A stretch of DNA of 64,000 bases from JAIOQJ01 sp963718635 (GTDB lineage Bacteria > Planctomycetota > Planctomycetia > Gemmatales > Gemmataceae): assembly GCA_963718635.1 (NCBI GenBank), contig OY970367.1, positions 3,720,001 to 3,784,000 on the forward strand. The letters are read 5' to 3'. The position numbers were made by a program, and so were the translations under genes. The notes beneath the pieces are model-generated. The model saw only the letters and a list, made by a program, of their open reading frames with translations. It did not search any database and was not told where the DNA came from. Of the stretch, positions 11,519 to 19,802 are shown one piece after another (the first letter of the stretch is position 1; the number at the start of each line of letters is the position of its first letter).

Positions 11519-11698
11519 GCTTGATAGGCTGAACCAAAAATGCCCTGGCCGAAGTCCTTAGAAGGGGCGCCGTCGAGGGTCGGCAACAACCGGCTCGTAT
11601 GAGCCCTGAAAGCCGTTCGTCCAAAATGCCATCCAATCCTTACGCTAATGCAGTCGGCGCCTTACGGCAGATGTATGTGTAATCACGACGGCGCCGGC

Positions 11699-11728
11699 TT
11701 GTGCACCTGATCTCCGTTTCGGTATAAA
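11699..11728 (+). promoter_or_regulatory. Candidate promoter giving a leaderless archease-rtcB mRNA
   Basis: TTGTGC (11699-11704) and TATAAA (11723-11728) are 18 bases apart. Only 6 bases separate the -10 box from the ATG at 11735, so transcription would begin at or within a base or two of the start codon. No Shine-Dalgarno sequence fits in that space. Confidence 0.45.
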
Positions 11729-11734
11729 CCCGGA

Positions 11735-12145
11735 ATGCACGAAACCTTTGATCACACGGCGGACTTGGGCCTGCGGATCCGCGCTGCCGACTTGCATACT
11801 CTCTTCGAGGAAGCGGCCACTGCCTTATTTTCGACGATTGTGGACGATCTGCGCACCGTGAAGCCTCTCGATCAATTTTCGTTTAACGTTGTTGGCGACG
11901 ATCGCGAATATCTGCTTTTCGATTGGCTGCGCGAACTGCTTTATCGATTTGATGGCGAACACCGCCTTTTTTCCAAATTTGAAGTTGAAATGTTGGAGAA
12001 AGGCTTGAAGGGGAGCGCCTGGGGCGAAGAGTACGATCCGCAGCGGCATCGTCTAGGCCACGAAGTCAAGGCAATCACTTATCATGAATTGAAAGTCGAA
12101 GGAACCGCCGATGGCTGGATGGCTGAGTTTATTGTCGATATCTGA
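11735..12145 (+). CDS. Archease, RtcB-activating protein
   Basis: The 136-residue protein has the archease landmarks. These are the opening HETFDHTADLGLRI with its conserved HTADLG, the AATALFSTI helix, the REYLLFDWLRELLYRF stretch, and KAITYHELKV near the end, followed by the final strand with the acidic C-terminus EFIVDI. The conserved Asp residues bind metal. Archease speeds RtcB guanylylation and makes it multi-turnover. The next gene is rtcB, 12 bases downstream, which strongly supports the assignment. Length is typical. The upstream sequence suggests a leaderless message. Confidence 0.95.
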   Translation: MHETFDHTADLGLRIRAADLHTLFEEAATALFSTIVDDLRTVKPLDQFSFNVVGDDREYLLFDWLRELLYRFDGEHRLFSKFEVEMLEKGLKGSAWGEEYDPQRHRLGHEVKAITYHELKVEGTADGWMAEFIVDI

Positions 12146-12157
12146 TGGAGCATTGCG

Positions 12158-13618
12158 ATGAAGGACGTCTACCGTGGGCCGTTAATAAAAGTCGATGACT
12201 GCTGCTACCGCATTCCGAAGAGCTATAAGCCCGGCATGCAGGTAGATGGCCTCATCTTCGCCAACGATAAGCTGCTCGAAGCCATTCAGAAAGATCAAGC
12301 GCCTGAGCAAGTAGCGAACGTCGCCTTTCTTCCGGGCATTCAAGTCGCCAGCATGGCAATGCCGGATATCCATTGGGGCTATGGCTTCTGCATCGGCGGC
12401 GTGGCCGCCACCGATCCGGCACAGGGGGGCGTCATCTCGCCCGGCGGCATCGGCTACGACATCAACTGCGGCGTCCGCTTGATTCGGAGCACTCTCTTCG
12501 TTCAGGATATCAAACCACACTTGCGTCCGCTGATTCAGGCGCTGTTCAACACGATCCCGGCCGGCGTGGGACGTTCGGGCAAATATAAATTCGATGCGAA
12601 AGAGATGCAACCGCTGTTGGAGAAAGGCGCCAGTTACGTGATTGGCCGCGGACTCGGCGTGCCGCGGGATCTGGAAAACATGGAAGCCAACGGCCGTATC
12701 GAAGGCGCTGAGCCAGATGAGGTCTCCGACCATGCCATCACGCGCGGGGCTCAGCAGTGCGGCACGCTCGGCTCGGGCAACCATTTTCTGGAAGTGCAGG
12801 TAGTCGATCATCTGTTCGATCCGGAAGTGGCCGCTGTCTTCGGGCTCGAAAAAGACATGATCTGCGTGATGATTCATTCGGGTTCGCGCGGCCTGGGCTA
12901 CCAAGTTTGCGACGACGGCCTGGCCGCTTTCCGCAACGTGCCCGAGAAGTACGGCATCAATCTGCCCGATCGCCAATTAGCCTGCGCGCCGGTCGATAGC
13001 GCGGAGGGGAAGAAGTATATCGGCGCCATGCGTTCGGCCGCCAACTTCGGCTTCTGCAACCGGCAATTGCTGATGCAGCAAACGCGCGAAGTCTTTGCTG
13101 GTGTGTTCGGCCGTTCTTGGGAAGACCTCGGCATGGAGTTGCTTTACGATGTCGCGCACAACATCGCCAAGCTCGAAGAGCATGTCGTGGATGGTGTGAA
13201 GAAAAAGCTCTGGGTTCACCGCAAAGGGGCCACGCGAGCCTTCCCGGCCGGGCATCCGGAGTTGCCGCGCGCTTACCGCAACACCGGCCAACCCGTCATT
13301 ATTCCGGGCGATATGGGGCGGGCTTCGTGGGTCCTCGTCGGCATGCCGGGGAGCATGGAGCGAACTTTCGGCACCACTTGCCACGGCGCCGGCCGAGCCA
13401 TGAGCCGAACGGCTTCCGTTAAGGAAGCCGCCGGACGCAAGATCGAAAAGGAATTAGAAGCTCGCGGCGTCATCGCCATGGCTCAAAGCCGTCGCGGCTT
13501 GGCGGAAGAGCAACCGAAGGCCTACAAGAACGTGGACGATGTGGTTGATGTCGTCCACGATGCTGGATTATCGCGCAAGGTCGCGCGAATGCGTCCGATC
13601 GGCGTCATCAAAGGCTGA
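12158..13618 (+). CDS. rtcB: RNA-splicing ligase RtcB (3'-phosphate/5'-OH ligase)
   Basis: The 486-residue protein joins RNA 2',3'-cyclic-phosphate or 3'-phosphate ends to 5'-OH ends using GTP and Mn2+. Visible active-site residues are Asp101 and Cys104 (GYDINCGVRL), His209 (GSGNHFLEVQ), His240 (MIHSGSRGLG), His334 (DVAHN), and the guanylylated His409 (TTCHGAGRAMSRT). The start ATG has GGAG 9 bases upstream. It is the second gene of an archease-rtcB operon and is complete. In bacteria this pair serves RNA repair, for example after tRNA or rRNA cleavage. The target here is not known. Confidence 0.97.
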   Translation: MKDVYRGPLIKVDDCCYRIPKSYKPGMQVDGLIFANDKLLEAIQKDQAPEQVANVAFLPGIQVASMAMPDIHWGYGFCIGGVAATDPAQGGVISPGGIGYDINCGVRLIRSTLFVQDIKPHLRPLIQALFNTIPAGVGRSGKYKFDAKEMQPLLEKGASYVIGRGLGVPRDLENMEANGRIEGAEPDEVSDHAITRGAQQCGTLGSGNHFLEVQVVDHLFDPEVAAVFGLEKDMICVMIHSGSRGLGYQVCDDGLAAFRNVPEKYGINLPDRQLACAPVDSAEGKKYIGAMRSAANFGFCNRQLLMQQTREVFAGVFGRSWEDLGMELLYDVAHNIAKLEEHVVDGVKKKLWVHRKGATRAFPAGHPELPRAYRNTGQPVIIPGDMGRASWVLVGMPGSMERTFGTTCHGAGRAMSRTASVKEAAGRKIEKELEARGVIAMAQSRRGLAEEQPKAYKNVDDVVDVVHDAGLSRKVARMRPIGVIKG

Positions 13619-13670
13619 ACATCGCTTTTCAACTCAGTTGCGCGGCACCAGCCTAATTCTGATTGTGTAG

Positions 13671-13738
13671 GCGAGGCGGGAGCGTGAGCGACCGGAGATT
13701 CTCGATAAACTCCGGTTGCTCACGCTCCCGGCTCGCCG
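13671..13738. repeat. Inverted repeat of family R3 (GGGAGCGTGAGCGACCGGAG type)
   Basis: The left arm GGCGGGAGCGTGAGCGACCG and right arm CGGTTGCTCACGCTCCCGGC pair around a short spacer. The element follows rtcB and may act as a transcript end. A close copy is at 38094-38179 and a degenerate relative at 41417-41484. The rest of the 13619-13902 gap holds nothing else I can support. Confidence 0.85.
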
Positions 13739-13902
13739 CACTCAGTTTTCCGCAGCTTCTCGGCGTTCAACAAACTCTCGAATGTTCGTTGAACGCGTTC
13801 TCCCCTACAATACTTCATGTCCATTAGGCAGGCTTTCCGCTTGCCGTTTGTCTTTTCAGCAGACGGGATTGTCTGCCGTACTCAACGCCCACAGGATATT
13901 GC

Positions 13903-15145
13903 TTGCTCACGTCACGTACGAAAGCCGAGCCTTCAGCCGGACCATGCCGTGCCGCTCCACGCCGGGTGGTTATTCTCGGCTCGACGGGTTCGATCGGGCT
14001 AAGCACGGTTGACGTCGTGAATCACTTTCCGGATCGTTTGCAGGTAATCGGCCTGAGCGCGCACTCCAGTTGGCAGAAGCTGTTTGAGCAGGCCCGATCC
14101 CTAAGGCCTCGCTGGGTAGCGCTCACCGATCCCGAAGCGGCGAAGCAGGCGGATCGAACCCTGCTCCCACGCGAAACCGAATTGCTGATTGGACCGGATG
14201 CCGTCCTACGCATGGCGGCCGACCGCGACACAGAGGTGGTGGTTTCGGCCATTGTCGGCGGCGCTGGGCTGATCGGGACGTGGGAAGCCCTAAAAGCCGG
14301 CAAAACAGTCGCTCTGGCGAACAAAGAAACCCTGGTGATGGCCGGCTGCCTCGTCAAAAAGCTCACGGCAGCGAGCGGCGGGCGGGTGCTGCCGGTCGAT
14401 AGCGAACATAGTGCGGTTTTTCAGGCGCTGGCTGGTCATATTAGTCAGGGAAGCTCGGTAGCCGATCTCGTTGACCGCATTGTCCTTACCGGCAGCGGCG
14501 GCCCGTTCCGCGGTCGCAATTGCCAAAGCCTCTGTGCTGTGTCGATTGAAGAGGCATTGAAGCATCCGACCTGGAAAATGGGTCGAAAGATAACGATCGA
14601 TTCCGCTACCTTGATGAATAAAGCGCTGGAAGTGATCGAGGCCCGTTGGTTGTTCGATCTGCCCGTTGAGCAGATCGAAGTGATCGTCCATCCGGAATCG
14701 ATCGTGCATTCCTTTGTTGAGTTTCGCGACGGTTCCGTGATGGCCCAATTATCGCCACCGGACATGAGGTTGCCAATCCAGTATGCTTTGAACTATCCGG
14801 AGCGTTTGCCGGGCCCAACGCGTCGGCTCGACTGGGGGCGCTCGTGCTCTGACCTTCGAGCCGCCGGACCGCGAAACCTTCGATGCGCTTAACCTCGGCT
14901 TCGAGGTGGCTCGGCAAGGCGGCACGACCGGCGCCGTTCTCAATGGCGCCAATGAAGCTGCAGTGGATTTGTTTCTCGATAGCCGGCTTCCGTTTTTAGA
15001 CATCGCCCGCGTCTGCCGTGATGTGCTCGCGCAGCATCACTTCAGCGCTCAACCTACTCTCGAAGAATTGATGGCCGCCGACCGCTGGGCGCGCCAGGAG
15101 GTATATCGTTGGACACGCCAGCCGCTCCCGAACCAGGCCATTTGA
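13903..15145 (+). CDS. dxr: 1-deoxy-D-xylulose 5-phosphate reductoisomerase, frameshifted
   Basis: It converts DXP to MEP with NADPH in the isoprenoid pathway. The N-terminal NADPH motif is GSTGSIG (26-32). The catalytic and metal region is PVDSEHSAVFQ, and the flexible-loop region is HPTWKMGRKITIDSATLMNK with HPESIVHSFVEF. The frame breaks near 14834-14841 and continues with LTFEPPDRETFDALNLGFE to TRQPLPNQAI. Adding one GC unit at the GCGC there gives LDWGRARALTFEPPD, which fits the family spacing; removing one G also restores the frame. The start is TTG at 13903 with AGGA about 10 bases upstream. The gene is normally essential and single-copy, so a sequence error is likely. Its 3' end overlaps rseP. 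Confidence 0.9.
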
Positions 15146-17415
15146 ATGCCATTGACGGCGCCGACGACCATGCCCACCCGCTCGCTGTGCGCGTGACGCT
15201 GTCTCAATGGTTTGCCGCCAATGCGACCGCGATGGTCTTCATGGCGTTGGGCATCGCTTACATCGTATGGAAGCAGCTCGATCCGTTCGATTTGTTGAAA
15301 GTCGGCATTGGTCTGGGGCTTGTCATCTTCATTCACGAGCTCGGCCATTTCATCGCGGCCAAGCTCTGCGATGTCCATGTGGAGACTTTCAGCATCGGCT
15401 TCGGCAAGGCTATCCCAGGCCTTCAGTTCAAGTATGGGGAGACAACGTATAAGATCGGTTGGATTCCTCTGGGCGGGTACGTGAAGATGGTGGGCGAAGG
15501 CGACAATGCCGACACCGAAGACGCCGAAGAAGACCCGCGTTCGTTCAAGCACAAGAGCGTCGGCCAACGCATGATCATTATCTCGGCGGGCGTCTGCATG
15601 AATATATTTCTTGCCTGGGCCTGCTTCATCGTGGCCTATTCGCATGGCGTCGAAGAGAACCCCCCGCTGATCGGTTGGGTCGATCCCGGTTCGCCCGCGT
15701 GGCAGGCGGGATTTCAGTCGGAAGCGATCATTGACGAAGTTGACGGCCTGAAGCACCCGGTCTTCGATGACATCAAACAGATCATTATGAGCTCGGAAAA
15801 GAATGAAAAAGTACGTTTTAAAGTGCGCAACGAACCGGGCGGCGAACCTTATGAGATCGATGTCGAACCGATCCGAGAAGGCAATGCGCTGTTTCCCATC
15901 GCGGGAGTTGGGCCGTCGCCCCAGCTGCAATTAAAGAGTTCGAAGAAGCAGGACTTCAAACCGTTCCTGACGGGCAGCCCCGCATCGAACGCCGTTCCTC
16001 CCTTCGAACAGGGCGATCGGATCATCGCCACAACCGACCCCGCCGACCCGGGTAAAATCACCAAACTTCCCGAGGACAAGCGGGAAGGCGCCAATGGCAA
16101 GCTCGATTACTTTGCCTTCGAACGCCGTGAGCGCGATCTGCGCGGCAAGAAGATGATCATTCGCGTCCAGCGCGGCGGGGACACTCAAGATATCGAAGTA
16201 GCCCCAGCTTATTACGCGACAACGGGCATGCGGATGGAAATGGGTAGGATTGCTGCCCGGCGTAAAAATTCGCCCGCCGAAAAGGCGAAAGCGGTTTCAC
16301 CAGCCGGTGAAGACGACGGTTTCCAACCCCAAAAGCGAGAAACCAAAGACACCACGGGCGACAAAATCATCCAGGTCGAAGTAGGCGTCGCCGATGGCAA
16401 AAAGATCATTTGGCTTGCAGGCCAAGACTCCGAAACGACCACTGAAGGCGTAACCAAAAAGCCGCTCGATCCGTTGCGGCTGCCTTACGAAATGGAAATG
16501 GCATTTGAAGAGGCCAAACGACCCGCCAACTGGAAAGTCCAGATTACGGTGTTACGGCCCACGGATAAAAAAGAAGAGAAATCCGAACAAAAAAGGGTGC
16601 TTTTAGAGACCGAATGGGATCCGAATGTTGCTTATCAACGCGATGTTTTGAGCGGCTCGCCGGTTGCCATCCCCAGTCTCGGGTTAGCCTATTTCGTTGA
16701 GGCGATCGTCGATGGAGTTGCGCCGGATTCGCCGTCCGCCCAGGCAAAGATTCAGAAAAGCGATCTGATCAAGCAAGTTCGTTGGACGAATAAAGAAAAC
16801 GGGAAAGAAACCAAGTCGGAATGGGAAGACATAAAATCCACCCAGTGGGCGTTGGTGTTTCGATACCTTCAACAGCATGATCCGAAAGAAATCGATTTAA
16901 AGATCCAACGCGGCGGCGAGTCGATCGAGACGACGCTCAGAACGGAACCGGACATGAACTGGCCGATGGCAAGCCGAGGCCTCGAGTTCGCGTTGGACAC
17001 TCGCCTGCACAAGGCCGACGACGTGGTGAGTGCGCTCGGCATGGGCATCCATCGGACCGTCCGCACCGTTCGGGTCATCTATCTGAATCTGAATGCGATG
17101 GTGTTTGGCCGAGTCTCCATTAAAACGATGAGCGGGCCTTTCACGATCGCTGATGTCTCTTATAAAATCGCCGGAGATAACATCTGGCAGTTCATCTTGT
17201 TCATCGGCATGATCAACGTGAACCTGGCGGTCATCAATTTTCTGCCTATCCCGGTGCTGGATGGCGGGCATATGGTGTTTTTGCTTTACGAGAAAATCCG
17301 GGGCAAACCCGCGCCCGAGTCGGTCCTCGCCGCCGCCATGTACGTCGGACTCGCGCTTATCTTGGCGCTGATGTGCTTTGTTCTTTACCTGGACGTCAAA
17401 CGGCTTTGGTTGTGA
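15109..17415 (+). CDS. rseP: RseP-like site-2 protease (M50 zinc metalloprotease)
   Basis: The 768-residue membrane protein cuts transmembrane segments of anti-sigma factors or signal peptides. It has HELGH (76-80) in the first catalytic segment, GGYVKMVGEGD typical of the family, and a membrane segment at MIIISAGVCMNIFLAWACF. A PDZ-like region follows (WVDPGSPAWQAGFQ), with a second PDZ-like unit (AIVDGVAPDSPSAQAKIQKSD). The C-terminal metal-binding LDG is at about 717-719. It is much longer than E. coli RseP (about 450) because of the extended, charged periplasmic region between the segments. The start is TTG 15109 with AGGAGG 8 bases upstream, inside the dxr 3' end (37-base overlap), so the two are probably translationally coupled. 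Confidence 0.93.
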   Translation: MDTPAAPEPGHLNAIDGADDHAHPLAVRVTLSQWFAANATAMVFMALGIAYIVWKQLDPFDLLKVGIGLGLVIFIHELGHFIAAKLCDVHVETFSIGFGKAIPGLQFKYGETTYKIGWIPLGGYVKMVGEGDNADTEDAEEDPRSFKHKSVGQRMIIISAGVCMNIFLAWACFIVAYSHGVEENPPLIGWVDPGSPAWQAGFQSEAIIDEVDGLKHPVFDDIKQIIMSSEKNEKVRFKVRNEPGGEPYEIDVEPIREGNALFPIAGVGPSPQLQLKSSKKQDFKPFLTGSPASNAVPPFEQGDRIIATTDPADPGKITKLPEDKREGANGKLDYFAFERRERDLRGKKMIIRVQRGGDTQDIEVAPAYYATTGMRMEMGRIAARRKNSPAEKAKAVSPAGEDDGFQPQKRETKDTTGDKIIQVEVGVADGKKIIWLAGQDSETTTEGVTKKPLDPLRLPYEMEMAFEEAKRPANWKVQITVLRPTDKKEEKSEQKRVLLETEWDPNVAYQRDVLSGSPVAIPSLGLAYFVEAIVDGVAPDSPSAQAKIQKSDLIKQVRWTNKENGKETKSEWEDIKSTQWALVFRYLQQHDPKEIDLKIQRGGESIETTLRTEPDMNWPMASRGLEFALDTRLHKADDVVSALGMGIHRTVRTVRVIYLNLNAMVFGRVSIKTMSGPFTIADVSYKIAGDNIWQFILFIGMINVNLAVINFLPIPVLDGGHMVFLLYEKIRGKPAPESVLAAAMYVGLALILALMCFVLYLDVKRLWL

Positions 17416-17456
17416 TCAAAGCCAAATGCAAGTTCTTCGCTGGCCAGCCGGTTCTA

Positions 17457-17645
17457 CGAGTCTGAAGCGCCAGCGAAGGATTCGTCATTTCTTCGCTGGC
17501 GCTTTAGGCTTGTAACTGCCTCAAAAAGGCAACGTGAGCCTGAAGCGCCAGCGAAGGATTCGTCATTTCTTCGCTGGCGCTTCAGGCTTGTAACTGCCTC
17601 CAAATGGTAGCGCGCCGGTATTTACGAGCCTGAAGCGCCAGCGCA
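17457..17645. repeat. Tandem palindromic repeat (family R4)
   Basis: Two complete units and one half unit follow rseP. Each full unit is CTGAAGCGCCAGCGAAGG, a short spacer, then the complementary CTTCGCTGGCGCTTCAGG (the first has TTTAGG), followed by CTTGTAACTGCCTC. Units start near 17457 and 17537, and the half unit near 17628. The two full units are almost identical, so duplication is recent or the repeat is homogenised. It may serve as a bidirectional terminator between convergent genes. Confidence 0.88.
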
Positions 17646-17665
17646 GAATTGGCTTGTGCTGACAT

Positions 17666-18919
17666 TCACTCGCTCACGCAAAATAAGTGTTTGGCGCCGC
17701 GAATGAAGATCTGTCCTTTCGAAAATGCAGGTGAGGAAAAACAGGGTTCGCTGATCGGATTTTTGGCAATTTCTTCGAAGGTGTCGCCCGCTTTGAGCAC
17801 GTGGGTGATGCCATCGTCGTCGGTGAAATAGAGTTTTCCCTCTGCTACGACGGGCGATGAGTGAAAGTGCTTGCCGAGCCGTTCGAGCCAATGAAGCTTG
17901 CCGGTCGCCACATCACGGCAACTGGCAAAGCCATCGTCTTTCACCAGGAAGATATTTTCTCCATAGGCGACCGGCGAAGGGACGTAGCCAGCCCCCTTGT
18001 TCTCGTGCCAGAGGACATGTGTATCAGTAACGTTGCCGGTCCCGTCGGGCTTGATGCACATGACATGATAAGTCGGAAAGCCGGCGGTTAAGAAAAAGTG
18101 CTCTTTATAGTAAATCATGCTGGCAACAAATTGCTCGGTCGGACCATTGATCATCCAATGTTGTTTGCCGCTGTCCGGGTCGTAGCTGGCCACCGTCTTG
18201 CAGCCAGTAAGAACCATCTGCATTTTACCGCCGGCTTCTACAATCAACGGCGGACAGTATGATCGAATGCGATTCGGCCTATCAATGCGCCACTTCTCTT
18301 CGCCCGTTTTTTTATCCAAGGCCACAATGTAAGCGGTCTTCGTCCGTTTCTCGGCATCCTGATCGCAATTGACGATAACCAGATCTTTATAGAGGATCGG
18401 CGGAATGCCAAACCCATGCTGCGATTGGAACTCGCCCGGCGATTTTCGCCAGACCTCATTCCCGTCGAAATCGTAAGCGGCCACAATGACCTTGGGCATG
18501 TCGAACAGCGTGATGTAGATCAGTTTGCCATCGGTCGCCGGCGTGCAACTGGCGTAGCTATTTTCGGGGTGAATCTTTTCGAGCGGAGCTTGCAGCACCG
18601 TCTTCTGCCAGACAATGCTGCCATCCTTGCGATCGATGCAGAGCAACAGCCGATCGCGCGGCGTGACGGCATCTTTAAGATTCACCTCAACGCAGCTTGT
18701 CACGAAAATCCGGTCGCCCCAGACAATGGGCGAGGAATGCCCACGACCGGGAATCGGCGTTTTCCAAGCGATATGAGTAGTTGCCGTCCAAGTTGTTGGG
18801 AATCCTTTTTCAATCGAAACACCATCGGCAGTCGGCCCGCGCCAGCCCGGCCAATTCTGCGCGTTCACTTCGGTGCATGTCAAAGCAGCCAGAAAGAGCG
18901 CAAACGTTCCGCACTTCAT
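17666..18919 (-). CDS. Exported PQQ-type beta-propeller protein
   Basis: From the ATG at 18919 (MKCGTFALFLAALTCTEVNA) the protein has 417 residues and a clear signal peptide ending near VNA-QNWPGWRGP. The body shows propeller repeats with W-x-x-x-hydrophobic strands: WPGWRGPTADG, IAWKTPIPGRGHSSPIVWGD, VWQKTVLQAPLEK, EEKWRIDRPNRIRSYCPP, LHWLERLGKHFHSSPVV. This is the planctomycete exported PQQ-binding-like repeat family related to BamB. It is probably periplasmic. Cofactor binding and any enzyme activity are not shown by sequence. An earlier Met at 18970 would hide the signal peptide, so I reject it. Confidence 0.9.
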   Translation of the reverse strand: MKCGTFALFLAALTCTEVNAQNWPGWRGPTADGVSIEKGFPTTWTATTHIAWKTPIPGRGHSSPIVWGDRIFVTSCVEVNLKDAVTPRDRLLLCIDRKDGSIVWQKTVLQAPLEKIHPENSYASCTPATDGKLIYITLFDMPKVIVAAYDFDGNEVWRKSPGEFQSQHGFGIPPILYKDLVIVNCDQDAEKRTKTAYIVALDKKTGEEKWRIDRPNRIRSYCPPLIVEAGGKMQMVLTGCKTVASYDPDSGKQHWMINGPTEQFVASMIYYKEHFFLTAGFPTYHVMCIKPDGTGNVTDTHVLWHENKGAGYVPSPVAYGENIFLVKDDGFASCRDVATGKLHWLERLGKHFHSSPVVAEGKLYFTDDDGITHVLKAGDTFEEIAKNPISEPCFSSPAFSKGQIFIRGAKHLFCVSE

Positions 18920-19183
18920 ATTGAATCTCCGCTTCGGCGGTCTATCTATGCAAGACAATTGGCGACTCATGTAAGTCTATCAAACGGCATTTTTCCCATG
19001 CAAAGCAGAAAAGTGATTTCTTAAAACGGCGTCGCCTAAGCTAGTATGTCGAACTGTGCAAGGCCGCGCTTGTGTACCCAAAGGGCGTACCATCGTGGAA
19101 GGTGCGCAAATCAGGTGTACGTCGTCGAGTCAACGGCGCGCTGCGCTCACTTAACGGTGGCGGCTCTGACTGAAGCATTCAAG

Positions 19184-19240
19184 AGTCGCTTGTGGAAATA
19201 TTTCCACAAGCGACTTTCCAATTAATTCGTGGGAAAACAC
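19184..19240 (-). repeat. Covarying palindrome family P, copy D
   Basis: A perfect 32-base palindrome spans 19184-19215, with left arm AGTCGCTTGTGGAAAT. The downstream box ATTCGTGGGAAAACA is the reverse complement of the box preceding copies A-C, so this copy is inverted relative to them. Confidence 0.88.
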
Positions 19241-19313
19241 GCGATGACTTTTTAAACTTCCGTAGCACAAGCGTCTCGCTTGTGCCTTGCTCAAACGAAG
19301 AACACTCAATCGC

Positions 19314-19386
19314 CCATCATTCTGACGGACCGCCTTCGGGAAATATTTCCCGAAGGCGAAACTCGAAGAAATCGTGGGAAAACGAA
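19314..19386 (-). repeat. Covarying palindrome family P, copy E
   Basis: A perfect 28-base palindrome spans 19331-19358, with left arm CGCCTTCGGGAAAT. CATTCTGACGGAC precedes it, and CTCGAAGAAATCGTGGGAAA follows. Confidence 0.88.
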
Positions 19387-19454
19387 CGTGGGGAAATGCG
19401 GAATTCGGAACGCGGAATGAAACCAATGTCAAACGCTCGACGATCAATCGCTTG

Positions 19455-19522
19455 TCATTCTGACGGTCAACCTTCCGGAAATATTTCCGGAAGGTCAAAC
19501 CCGAGAAAATCGTGGGAAAACG
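19455..19522 (-). repeat. Covarying palindrome family P, copy F
   Basis: A perfect 26-base palindrome spans 19470-19495, with left arm ACCTTCCGGAAAT. It is flanked by CATTCTGACGGTCA and by CCCGAGAAAATCGTGGGAAA, the fullest version of both flanking boxes. Confidence 0.88.
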
Positions 19523-19802
19523 CACCGGGGAAATGCGGAATTCGGATTGCAGAATAAAGACTAACCGCAGACTTGCGGGCTGTGCCGGAAGTCTGACGAC
19601 TTCCGGGCCGGCAGCCTCAGGCGCCATTTTGCCTCTTTGCCAGAATCAGCTCGCGCACCCTTTTCAGAAGATGAAAAAGATTTCATTAGCAAATCGGCGC
19701 GCGATGAGCGAAACTGTACTAAGGTCTTTCATCTGTCGCCTCAATTGGATCTCGCCGAACGACTTCGCCAAGGTCGGTCATGGAAGACGGAGCATTTTTT
19801 CC

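Larger units (their letters stand above)
18920..19802. other. Repeat-rich intergenic region upstream of the kinase gene
   Basis: This divergent gap of almost 900 bases holds three family P palindromes (cores centred at 19199/19200, 19344/19345 and 19482/19483), all inverted relative to those at 1.4-1.75 kb, and one R1 repeat at 19586-19605. Near 19030-19046 is the reverse complement of CATACTAGCTTAGGCG, a motif also seen near 1880 and 28130. No gene-like ORF was found in it. The long ORF entering the kinase from 19512 reads through repeats. Confidence 0.65.

Noticed and set aside
12182..12976. 264-codon minus-strand ORF across rtcB
   Set aside because: It is antisense to a fully supported rtcB with all active-site residues; no independent support.
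15049..15930. 293-codon minus-strand frame across rseP
   Set aside because: It is antisense to the HELGH-containing protease; the translation resembles no protein family.
19151..19627. 158-codon minus-strand ORF upstream of the kinase
   Set aside because: It reads through three palindrome copies (repeated FPTIFSGL and KYFRK words), so it is repeat sequence and not a protein.
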